From NCBI RefSeq assembly GCF_040833985.1, contig NZ_CP162140.1, forward strand, positions 124,001 through 188,000: a stretch of DNA of 64,000 nt, read 5' to 3'. Shown here piece by piece: positions 9,018 to 16,413 of the stretch (positions within the stretch are counted from its first letter, which is position 1; every line of letters starts with the position of its first letter). This DNA comes from Leptospira sp. WS4.C2. GTDB lineage: Bacteria; Spirochaetota; Leptospiria; Leptospirales; Leptospiraceae. The notes beneath the pieces are model-generated. The model had not been told where the DNA came from, searched no databases, and was given only the letters and a program-made list of their open reading frames with translations. The position numbers and the translations under genes were made by a program.

Positions 9018-11039
9018 ATGAATTTTATTAAAAAGTCGACTTCAAAACTTTTGCTTCTAACATCAATGTTAGTTGCTACAAACATCCTAATTTCCGAGCC
9101 AGTTTTTAACTTTGAGCAAACCAAACTAGATTTGGATGAACTTCGCGCTAAGTCTAAAGCAGGGCAGAAACTTCCCTACCTCCCAGGAGAAGTAGTCATT
9201 ACTTTTAAAAAACAGGTTCCAGATACTGAATTAGTGCACCAAACTTCGAAGTTAGCAACTAACACTGGAGTTCTCAACCTTAAAGGTCATTTTACTACAG
9301 CAAAACTAGCTGATTCTGAAACAATAGAAGAAGGTATCGCTAGAATTAAAAAAGATCCCAATGTTGAATCTGTTGAACCTAGATATTTGTATTACAAACA
9401 AGCATCCGCACCAAATGATCCTGAGTTTGCTAGACTTTGGGGCCTCAATAATTCTGGCCAGACACTGGCTTCTCCTAGTTATACAGCTAACTCTAGTAAT
9501 CCGGGAACTTCCGGAAAAGACATGAATGTTCTCGGTGCTTGGGATGTGACTACTAGTTGTAATAATATCATCGTCGCTGTTCTTGATACGGGAGTTACCT
9601 ACACACATCAGGATTTAGTAGGAAACATGTGGGATGGTTCTGCAGGTTGTGTGAATCAAAACGGAACTGCTATTGGTGGTGGTTGCCCAAATCACGGTTA
9701 TGATTTTGCAAGTAGTGATAATAACCCTCGTGATGAAGAAGGACATGGAACTCATGTAGCAATGACAATTGGAGCTGTCGGGAACAACAACATTGGAATA
9801 TCAGGAGTTTGCCAGTCTGCAAAGATTATGGCAGTCCGTGTTTTGGGTCTTGGTGGAGGAACAAACGATAATATCGCCAACGGAATTTATTTCGCAGTGC
9901 GTAACGGCGCCAAGGTCATCAATATGAGTCTTGGTGGGTCTAGTTTTAGCTCTGCTATCGATTCAGCGATTGAATTTGCTCGAACCAATGATGTTTTGGT
10001 AGTAGTAGCAGCTGGAAATGATGGGAAAAACCTCAATACTAACGGAGCCGCATATCCTTGCGAAAATACAAATGCAAATGTGATTTGTATTGCGGCACTC
10101 GACCAAAAACATGCGTTGGCAAATTTTTCAAATTATGATTCGAATTCTACAGTTGCTAGTCGCTCTGCCGACTTTGGTGCTCCAGGAACCAATATCTATA
10201 GTGGATATGGAACAGAAGTAAGCTACAACGAAAATTCTACCAGTTACTCAGATTGGACTTATTCCACAGTAGGAACTACTTGGGCATCCTCCACTTGTAC
10301 TCTGTCAAATTATAAGATGCTTGTATCGGCTGATTGTACTTTAGCAAATGTTTTGTTCGATAGTTCTGCAAATACGATCACGACTATGGCGTTAAGTACG
10401 AATAGCATTGTTTATAAAAATTTTACAATCCCAACGGGATCCACCAATGTTTCTCTTTCTCATTTCATAGTGAGTGTCGGAGAGAGGCAAAATTCTACCA
10501 CTTGTTATGACTATATCCAAGCGAAGTATTCTGCCACTGCGGGCAACCCGGTAGCTGGTACAACTCTCACTATGTTTGACGGGAATATTGCCTCTCCAAA
10601 TCAATACCAATTGCAGCTTTGTCGAAATGGTAGCAATCCTTTTGTGAGTAATTCAGCTGATACTAAAATTCTCACGAATTGTATCGGAGGAGCTGGGACA
10701 AATTGTACGGTAGGTTACAGATTAGTAACTGACACTTCCGGTGCCTATGCAGGCGGGTTAGTTGGGGATGTATTTCTAACGGCTTGGGCTCCTTCAACAA
10801 CAGCATATGCCAACTTGAACGGGACTTCCATGGCTACTCCCAATGCAGCGGGCGTTGCAGCTCTCATTCGTTCTTACAATCCAAGTTTTACTTATTTAGA
10901 TGTCATCACAAAACTCATCGAAGGTGGAGTCACTGAAGCAGCATTAACTGGGACTACTCAATACGGGAAGGCCATCAATGCCAATGCCTCTCTCAAACAT
11001 CTCAAACAGGTGACAGGAGTTACCGCTGTTTTACAGTAA
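9018..11039 (+). CDS. Secreted subtilisin-like serine protease (S8) with domain insertion
   Basis: Signal peptide MNFIKKSTSKLLLLTSMLVA, then a propeptide (PGEVVITFKKQV to NVESVEPRYLYY) of the I9/fervidolysin type. Catalytic triad: Asp in VAVLDTGVTY, His in EGHGTHVAM and Ser in NGTSMATPNAAG; the oxyanion Asn is in VVAAGNDGKN. Between the APGTNIYSG strand and the catalytic Ser there is an insertion of roughly 200 residues rich in Ser, Thr and Cys, not found in compact subtilases. The start at 9018 is preceded by AAAGGA (9003-9008) at nine bases; the ATG at 9009 would sit directly on it. It sits between two lipoprotein genes in the same direction. Confidence 0.9.
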   Translation: MNFIKKSTSKLLLLTSMLVATNILISEPVFNFEQTKLDLDELRAKSKAGQKLPYLPGEVVITFKKQVPDTELVHQTSKLATNTGVLNLKGHFTTAKLADSETIEEGIARIKKDPNVESVEPRYLYYKQASAPNDPEFARLWGLNNSGQTLASPSYTANSSNPGTSGKDMNVLGAWDVTTSCNNIIVAVLDTGVTYTHQDLVGNMWDGSAGCVNQNGTAIGGGCPNHGYDFASSDNNPRDEEGHGTHVAMTIGAVGNNNIGISGVCQSAKIMAVRVLGLGGGTNDNIANGIYFAVRNGAKVINMSLGGSSFSSAIDSAIEFARTNDVLVVVAAGNDGKNLNTNGAAYPCENTNANVICIAALDQKHALANFSNYDSNSTVASRSADFGAPGTNIYSGYGTEVSYNENSTSYSDWTYSTVGTTWASSTCTLSNYKMLVSADCTLANVLFDSSANTITTMALSTNSIVYKNFTIPTGSTNVSLSHFIVSVGERQNSTTCYDYIQAKYSATAGNPVAGTTLTMFDGNIASPNQYQLQLCRNGSNPFVSNSADTKILTNCIGGAGTNCTVGYRLVTDTSGAYAGGLVGDVFLTAWAPSTTAYANLNGTSMATPNAAGVAALIRSYNPSFTYLDVITKLIEGGVTEAALTGTTQYGKAINANASLKHLKQVTGVTAVLQ

Positions 11040-11391
11040 AACCATTTGGTGTGGCCTGATTTTATTAATAATAACGACAGGCTGTACCTTGTTTGGTGAA
11101 CCAAAACAAAATTCGAAGGTGCCTCCCTTGCAAGAAAAAACTCCGATGTTCAAGGAAGGAGAATATATCTTTTCCGCGGAAAAGGGTGTGCCCATCGAAG
11201 AATTACGCTCTTTATTTCACGAATTTGGTATCATCAAGTTAGATTCTCTTATCATTCATGATCGAACATATCTTCTTGTTTTGAAAGAGGATCCGGGCCT
11301 AACCATATTAGAAAATAAAACAAAAGCATCTGGAAAAATTAGATACATAGAAAGGAATGGAATGATTCAAAAGTACAATAGAAATCCATAG
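11026..11391 (+). CDS. Small lipoprotein resembling a subtilase propeptide (possible inhibitor)
   Basis: From 11089 a TTG-initiated frame would give a 100-residue protein with no signal. Reading further upstream, the frame is open to 11014 and encodes a hydrophobic run ending in LLIITTGC, a credible spirochaetal signal peptide and lipobox. The only well-placed initiation site is CTG at 11026, six bases after AGGAG (11015-11019), inside the end of the protease gene and overlapping it by 14 bases. The mature part (GEYIFSAEKGVP... to IRYIERNGMIQ) has the same strand-helix-strand order as the propeptide of the upstream protease (GEVVITFK... to VESVEPRYLY). I infer a membrane-tethered inhibitor or folding helper of that protease. 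The start codon and function are both unproven. Confidence 0.55.
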   Translation: MFYSKTIWCGLILLIITTGCTLFGEPKQNSKVPPLQEKTPMFKEGEYIFSAEKGVPIEELRSLFHEFGIIKLDSLIIHDRTYLLVLKEDPGLTILENKTKASGKIRYIERNGMIQKYNRNP

Positions 11392-11574
11392 TTTTGTTAA
11401 CTCACAGTTCAGTAAAAAAACACTACCATTCACTTCAATCCAAACGAAAAAACTGATTCTCAATTTGAACTCCGTGCAGTCTAAAAAATTTCAATGTGAC
11501 GCTGAACGGTTGATAGGTTCTTATCTTTGTGAAGACATTAAGAAAAAAACCTGTGGTACAAAATAAGGATCATT
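11392..11574. other. Spacer, no gene recognised
   Basis: About 180 AT-rich bases. A frame without a start signal ends at 11566 with CDAERLIGSYLCEDIKKKTC; it may be a decayed coding fragment but there is nothing to support expression. Confidence 0.3.
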
Positions 11575-12203
11575 TTGGCATTGTTTTCAATTTTAAGTTT
11601 TTTAGTTCCCAAATCTATCGATTGTAGCGGAAATCTCTGTATACAAAGAAGGAATGTTCCGAAGATTCATTGGGTTTTCCCTAAAATTATCTTGCATATT
11701 CACAATTTGTCTCAAATTCTTATGCCGTTCTGAATGCTAGAATTTCAGGACTTGATAGCCAATGTGCTTCTGACGTAAACAAACCTTCTAGTAGTACTAG
11801 CACTTACAAAGCACTCGTTGCCGATGGTACAAATCGTATTGCTTGTGCATCAGCCAATTGTGCCACTGGTGGTACGGCAGAACAAACGGACTGGGTTCTC
11901 AAACCGAATAAAGAATACAGAAGGACTGATGGGTTCATCGTGATTGGTACGACAACTTCAAGTGGAATCTTTACTGCAGATCTGACGAATGAGGTCTCAA
12001 CCACAGTCAGTGGGACATCGACAATTGCTACTGGTTTGAGTGCAAATTGGACAAACAGTGCCAATGATTGTTCCAATTTTACTGATAGCGCAGGAAATGT
12101 TTCCAATGGAAATCACCTTAATAAAACCATAGGAACTTTTCTAGCAGTGGGTAATGCCGGATGTGCCAACAACAGTTGGAAACTGGTTTGTGTGGAACAG
12201 TAA
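11575..12203 (+). pseudogene. Frameshifted DUF1554 lipoprotein gene
   Basis: The 3' part encodes a full DUF1554-like domain, a family known mainly from Leptospira: ISGLDSQCASDVNKPSS, TYKALVADGTNR, TDWVLKPNKEYRRTDG, WTNSANDCSNF and a final WKLVCVEQ. This frame has a stop at 11682 and no start. A second frame begins with TTG at 11575, preceded by AAGGAT at six bases, and encodes a signal-peptide-like LALFSILSFLVPKSIDC, then ends at 11731-11733. Joining the two frames in 11685-11730 would restore one lipoprotein, so a single indel probably broke it (or is a sequence error). The domain itself appears intact. An insertion sequence lies about 100 bases downstream. Confidence 0.7.
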
Positions 12204-12325
12204 AAGTTTCGTAGAACTTTGCAAGGTAAGTTTGGTCTGGAACGTTTCGAAAGACAAAACTGTAAAGGATGTATGAGTACACTCAACAAAGGTATGAGAA
12301 GGTCAGATAGGTAACAAAAGAGACA

Positions 12326-12343
12326 ACTCACATGGGTAATACC
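12326..12343 (+). repeat. Left inner terminal repeat of the IS
   Basis: The block ACTCACATGGGTAATACC is matched in inverted orientation by AAGTGTAACCCATGTGAGT at 13552-13570, about 15 of 19 positions identical. It lies 30-45 bases upstream of the transposase start. Confidence 0.7.
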
Positions 12344-12369
12344 TACATTGTGTATCGGAGGAAAATCCG

Positions 12370-13548
12370 ATGCCTTGGAAGGAAACCAAAGTGATAGAAG
12401 AAAGAATCAAGTTTATAGCAGCTGTTAAAAGTGGTCAGTGGTGTTTTGCTGATCTTTGCCGAGACTTTAATATATCGAGAAAGACTGGCTATAAGTATCT
12501 AAAGAACTACGAGTCGGAAGGTATCGACGGACTCAAAGATAAATCTAGAAAAAGAATCACACAGTCCAATGAAACTTCAGAGAAAATCGTTCACCTAATC
12601 GTATCGTTACGTGAAGACCATCCGTCTTGGGGTCCCAAAAAACTCCGTCCCATACTCAAAGCAAAGTTTCATCGTATGAAGCAGATTCCAAGTGAAACCA
12701 CAATCGGAAACATTCTTCGCAAAAAAGGCTTAGTCAAACCTAAGAAAAAAAGACCAAGAGTGCCACAGTCTCTATTTCCTTTTTCTGATGTAGTCGCTCC
12801 TAATGATGTCTGGTGTGTTGACTTTAAAGGCCATTTTACTGTAGGAAACGGGCATCGTTGTGATCCATTAACGATAACCGATGCGCATAGTCGTTATCTA
12901 CTAGCCTGTGAAATCTTAAACAAAACGAATGTAGAGCATACAAAAGCCGTATTTGAAAGGGTTTTTAAAGAATATGGACTACCACAGGCAATCAAATCAG
13001 ATAATGGATCACCTTTTGCAAGTAAGGCCATTGGCGGCTTAACTAGTCTTTCTATATGGTGGTTGAAATTAGGGATCCGACCGGAACGCATTGAACCAGG
13101 GAAACCATCTCAGAATGGTCGTCATGAGAGAATGCACAGAACACTCAAAGAAGAAACCGCATTACCTCCAAGATCTAGTTTGGATGCACAACAGACCGCC
13201 TTTGATTCATTCCGTGATGAATTTAACAAGGTAAGACCACATGAAGCATTGGGTTTTCTGACACCTGCAAAAGTTTATAAATCTTCGAAAAGGACATTTC
13301 CCAAAAAGATTCTAGAAGTAGCTTATCCCACACATATTGTTACCGATAAAGTTCATGAAAGTGGTTTTGCGCAGTACGGGCCCCATCGTGTGTTCTTTGG
13401 GAATCCTTTCATTGGAGAGGTAGTTGGCTTTGAAGAAATCTCTGATCGGCATTGTCGTCTTTACTTTGCGAATGCGATTCTTGGAATTTTGGATTTGTAT
13501 ACGAGTAAAGTCTTGAAATACCAGAGGCTATTGTATAGAATTGACTAG
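12370..13548 (+). CDS. IS481 family transposase
   Basis: 392 residues and apparently intact. An N-terminal helix-turn-helix (FADLCRDFNISRKTGYKYLK) and a second HTH_29/32-like region (WGPKKLRPILKAKF) precede an RNase H-fold integrase core. The catalytic acids are Asp in WCVDFKGHF, Asp in IKSDNGSPFAS and Glu in NGRHERMHRTLKEE. The C-terminal part has RPHEALGFLTPAKVY, typical of IS481. The start ATG at 12370 is preceded by GGAGGAAAATCCG, a good ribosome binding site. Since the frame and triad are complete, the element may still be active. Confidence 0.92.
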   Translation: MPWKETKVIEERIKFIAAVKSGQWCFADLCRDFNISRKTGYKYLKNYESEGIDGLKDKSRKRITQSNETSEKIVHLIVSLREDHPSWGPKKLRPILKAKFHRMKQIPSETTIGNILRKKGLVKPKKKRPRVPQSLFPFSDVVAPNDVWCVDFKGHFTVGNGHRCDPLTITDAHSRYLLACEILNKTNVEHTKAVFERVFKEYGLPQAIKSDNGSPFASKAIGGLTSLSIWWLKLGIRPERIEPGKPSQNGRHERMHRTLKEETALPPRSSLDAQQTAFDSFRDEFNKVRPHEALGFLTPAKVYKSSKRTFPKKILEVAYPTHIVTDKVHESGFAQYGPHRVFFGNPFIGEVVGFEEISDRHCRLYFANAILGILDLYTSKVLKYQRLLYRID

Positions 13549-13551
13549 TAA

Positions 13552-13596
13552 AAGTGTAACCCATGTGAGTGATCTAAAGTGTTACCGATGTGCCTT
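13552..13596 (-). repeat. Right terminal repeat of the IS (two blocks)
   Basis: Two related blocks in tandem: AAGTGTAACCCATGTGAGT at 13552-13570 and AAGTGTTACCGATGTGCCT at 13577-13595. The first mirrors the left inner repeat; the second resembles it and mirrors the outer left GGTAACA region. Confidence 0.65.
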
Positions 13597-14118
13597 TCCA
13601 TACACAAATTGGAACCACTAATGCGACATAAGATCAATTATGGGAAGTAACATATTGCTTCATAATTAATAGTATTCCAAATCAAAATAATGCTTCAAAA
13701 GTAAAAGTATTCATAACTCTTTGGGACCCAATTGCGCCTCGCGATTGGATTCTTAATCGAAATCTAATCTGAAAAGCGATCCTGCTCTTCGCTCCAATCT
13801 TTCGCACTTGCGAAAGGATTTACGCTGCGATCGGTGGCAGGACTCTATCGGATGATATAGATTTCAAGAAGGTCCATTGTGCAGAATACTTTATCTTGTG
13901 TTGTAGTATTTAGGAAAAAAACGATTAGAGTAACAGTTCTAGGAAGGGAATTCCAAAATATGAACAAACTAAAATAAAAAGTTAGGAATGGGAAGTAGGA
14001 GTTGCCAGATAAGTGAATTTCTGTTAGGTGTAATTTTCGAAAAGCCCACTAGCCCGCCTCCACCACCCAATTCAGGGTGGGGGCTACCAAGTTATAATGC
14101 GACATAGTCCAATTATGT
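13597..14118. repeat. Repeat-rich non-coding region with direct repeats and hairpins
   Basis: No gene is visible. A direct repeat TAATGCGACATA...CAATTATG occurs at 13619-13642 and again at 14095-14117, the second copy ending at the stop of the next gene. Between them lie three hairpins: CCAATTGCG-CCT-CGCGATTGG (13728-13748), CTTTCGCA-CT-TGCGAAAG (13799-13816), nested between CCTGC and GCAGG (13790-13841), and CCACCC-AATTCA-GGGTGG around 14063-14080, with flanking AGCCC/GGGCT. Each direct repeat also has a small CATAA/TTATG or CATA/TATG inverted repeat. This looks like dispersed intergenic repeats or a cassette-like unit of about 480 bases. Confidence 0.5.
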
Positions 14119-14664
14119 TTATTTCTTCGAGCTATCGCCCACTCGTTTTTGAATCACCTCATTCAGCACTTCTACAAGCTCCTGAAACTCATCTCCCTTC
14201 CGAATCCGAATGGTCTCAATAGGTTCGCCCGAAGCCATACGTTGCAAAGAACGTTTGATGCTAAACACAGGGCCCGCCATCTTATGGGATTTAAAGACCG
14301 AAAAAACTGTAATCAAAAGCAAATACAAAACGGAAAGTGTCACCACGGCATCAAATTGGATGGTATACATATTCAATTGGTGGTCATAGTTCGGAAGGTA
14401 AATCTCCCTCGGAACAAATTTGTCTTTTACTTCACCCGGTGCCGCATCCTCATTTTCCACTTTCCAATACACTGTTTGCGCATCTTGGCGAAGGCGAAAC
14501 ACTGCGCCACCATCATACTTAGCCTGGTTCAGCCAATAGAGAAAACCCAAAGTCACAAGAACCCCAGATATAAACAAAAGAGAATAATGAGCTAAAAACT
14601 TTAACTGGAATTCCTTATCGATGAGATAGTGAAAGCGAAAGGTCTTTTTATGATTTTGCGGCAT
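14119..14664 (-). CDS. Two-TM protein with HAMP-like linker
   Basis: 181 residues: transmembrane helix at about 25-45 (FLAHYSLLFISGVLVTLGFL), a short periplasmic stretch of about 60 residues, a second helix at about 105-125 (DAVVTLSVLYLLLITVFSVF) and a C-terminal HAMP-like segment (HKMAGPVFSIKRSLQRMASG, then GDEFQELVEVLNEVI). No kinase, cyclase or receptor output domain follows, so it may act as a partner or scaffold in signalling. The ATG at 14664 has AAAGGAAG just upstream. It follows the FecR gene in the same direction with an 80-base gap. Confidence 0.7.
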   Translation of the reverse strand: MPQNHKKTFRFHYLIDKEFQLKFLAHYSLLFISGVLVTLGFLYWLNQAKYDGGAVFRLRQDAQTVYWKVENEDAAPGEVKDKFVPREIYLPNYDHQLNMYTIQFDAVVTLSVLYLLLITVFSVFKSHKMAGPVFSIKRSLQRMASGEPIETIRIRKGDEFQELVEVLNEVIQKRVGDSSKK

Positions 14665-14744
14665 GGCTTCCTTTAAGGTGTTCCCCTAGGTTATTGGAGA
14701 TGAGCCTCTCAGAAAAAGACAAAATTGTCAAAAACTTATAGAGA

Positions 14745-15788
14745 TTAACGGATTTTTTCTGTTTCTAGAATCTTTTGGATCGGGATTTCGATAAGACCTT
14801 CCAATCCCTGGAAGTGAAGATGTGTTTCCGACTGACCAAGGATCACTCCTCGGTATTCCGTTCCATCTTCCAATCTTACAAGTTCTAATCTAGCATGTTC
14901 TTCATATAGCATTGATTCGCGTGCCAAAATAGTTTGTGTTTGGAAGGCTTTGAGTTCCTTATCTTCTTTCGGATTTACAGGAGAAGCAATTACTGGGAAT
15001 GTTTCGCCTAATTTTACCACTGTTTGTTGTTTCGAAGTTAAGATGAGATCCCCAACTGCGACAGAACCTTCGCGCACTGCCACCACTTCGGATTTCCCAT
15101 CAAATTGAACGCTAAAAACAGTTCCTCTAACTTGTGTAAGATGTTCTCCAGCTTGGACAACAAACTGACTGTCCTTAGAAAGTTTGGAGACAGAGGCAAA
15201 CAACTTCCCTTTTTTTACGGAGAACTTTTGCGATTGAGCCTCATTGGTTTTTTCAATCACATCCAAAACCACTTCTGAATTAGGAGTAATTCGCATCCAA
15301 GAACCAGTTTCAAAATCCAAATCGATTTGAGACGAACCTTCTGTAATAATCACATCCCCCGATGCCAATTGGTATTTTTTCACCAGTGGGACAGGGCTAG
15401 AACTCCCTTGTGGTTGGACAGCAACCTTTCCTTTCACAGAGGAGACTAGAACCTTCAATGGAGAAACCACCTCTACGGTTTTTTTAACGGAAGGGGCGAC
15501 CGCTAATTCGGACTGTTTTGTTTGGGATGATGGATTTAAGAAAAAAACAAAAAATAAAGCCGCAGCAAGTGAAAGAGTCGAACCGCCAACAAAGGCAAGA
15601 CCAACAGGTTTTCTGAAAAAAGAAACAATATTAGATGAAGGAACTTGGCCTGGATTGTATTCGAACTGGATGTTTCGTTTCGATACAGTCTCCCAAGAAG
15701 GGAATTCTCTGGACTCTGTAACCTTTGCGGGTTTACGTAGGAGTTCTTCCCATTTAGCGATTGTATGTTGCTTATCAAATTCGTTCAT
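14745..15788 (-). CDS. FecR domain protein (probable anti-sigma factor)
   Basis: About 347 residues from the ATG at 15788 (MNEFDKQHTIAKWEELL). A cytoplasmic N-terminus of about 80 residues is followed by one transmembrane helix (VGLAFVGGSTLSLAAALFFV) and a periplasmic FecR domain (GDVIITEGSSQIDLDFETGS, then FSVKKGKLFASV, and TQVRGTVFSVQF). A C-terminal region with ELVRLEDGTEYRGVILGQ follows. The gene starts four bases after the stop of an ECF sigma factor gene, the usual sigma/anti-sigma arrangement. No TonB-dependent receptor is adjacent, so the signal is probably not iron-siderophore uptake. Confidence 0.82.
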   Translation of the reverse strand: MNEFDKQHTIAKWEELLRKPAKVTESREFPSWETVSKRNIQFEYNPGQVPSSNIVSFFRKPVGLAFVGGSTLSLAAALFFVFFLNPSSQTKQSELAVAPSVKKTVEVVSPLKVLVSSVKGKVAVQPQGSSSPVPLVKKYQLASGDVIITEGSSQIDLDFETGSWMRITPNSEVVLDVIEKTNEAQSQKFSVKKGKLFASVSKLSKDSQFVVQAGEHLTQVRGTVFSVQFDGKSEVVAVREGSVAVGDLILTSKQQTVVKLGETFPVIASPVNPKEDKELKAFQTQTILARESMLYEEHARLELVRLEDGTEYRGVILGQSETHLHFQGLEGLIEIPIQKILETEKIR

Positions 15789-15792
15789 TATA

Positions 15793-16290
15793 CTAATCCG
15801 GTACCAGATTTTCTCTTTTAGCAATGGCTAACACTTTCTCTGTGGCCCGAATGACCAACCGAGAAGCAGTAGAAACCGAAACCCCCAAAACCTCAGCGAT
15901 CTGGACCAGCTGAAATCCTTCCACATTCTTGAGTAACAAAGCAGAGCGCTCTTCTTCCGATAACTCTCCCAAAAAGGAATAGAGCCTATCTTCTAAATCT
16001 TGATATTCGGCCTTGATTTCGAGTTTAGGATTGTGGCTATGAAACTCGATCTCATCGGAGACAATCTCTCTTGTTGTAGAAAACTTTTTAGCATAATTGA
16101 TAGATAAATTGCGGGCAATCGTGTACAAAACCATTACAGACTTCTCTTCCGAGAGACCGGCTTCGCCGTAGTGCTTATGGAAACTTAAAAAGCTGTCTTG
16201 CATCAAATCCATTGCCGTGTCCGCGTTTTGAGTGTACTTGTAAAGGAAGTCATAAATACGCTTATGGCTTCTTTCATAAATTTGACTCAT
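15793..16290 (-). CDS. ECF-type RNA polymerase sigma factor
   Basis: About 165 residues from the ATG at 16290 (MSQIYERSHKRIYDFLY). Region 2 is visible as DTAMDLMQDSFLSFHKHY and VLYTIARNLSINYAKK; region 4 as LSEEERSALLLKNVEGFQLV with the helix-turn-helix IAEVLGVSVSTASRLVIRAT. The frame is open to 16404, but those residues do not match region 1 or 2 and no ribosome binding site distinguishes the starts. It is followed four bases later by the FecR protein, which probably controls it. It would direct RNA polymerase to a small stress or envelope regulon not seen here. Confidence 0.85.
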   Translation of the reverse strand: MSQIYERSHKRIYDFLYKYTQNADTAMDLMQDSFLSFHKHYGEAGLSEEKSVMVLYTIARNLSINYAKKFSTTREIVSDEIEFHSHNPKLEIKAEYQDLEDRLYSFLGELSEEERSALLLKNVEGFQLVQIAEVLGVSVSTASRLVIRATEKVLAIAKRENLVPD

Positions 16291-16413
16291 AGAGACAGCT
16301 TTGTCTGACACAATCTTGTATGTGTTGGTAAAACCGAGTCTCTGACAAGTAAAATCCCGTTCCTCTCTGTAAAAGTAAACAACCGGGACAGGCCAGATTC
16401 TCAAGGGATCAGA

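Larger units (their letters stand above)
12299..13596 (+). mobile_element. IS481-type insertion sequence
   Basis: One transposase gene is framed by long imperfect inverted ends. On the left, GGTAACA (12310-12316) and CTCACATGGGT (12328-12338); on the right, the complement of the same two blocks with identical 28-base spacing (ACCCATGTGAG at 13560-13570 and TGTTACC at about 13580-13586). The paired blocks look like tandem transposase binding sites. The exact outer ends are estimated to within a few bases, since similarity fades outside GGTAACA; no target duplication could be fixed. Confidence 0.75.

Noticed and set aside
11394..11566. Small protein ending CEDIKKKTC
   Set aside because: No ATG/GTG/TTG start with ribosome binding site covers the frame; it could be decay or chance.
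14043..14117. True integron attC site ahead of the HAMP-like gene
   Set aside because: The GTTATAA string and GC-rich hairpin resemble attC, but no matching left R'' box (TTATAAC) was found on the far side.
13597..14118. CRISPR array
   Set aside because: Only two copies of a repeat 476 bases apart and different hairpins; no regular spacing or Cas genes.
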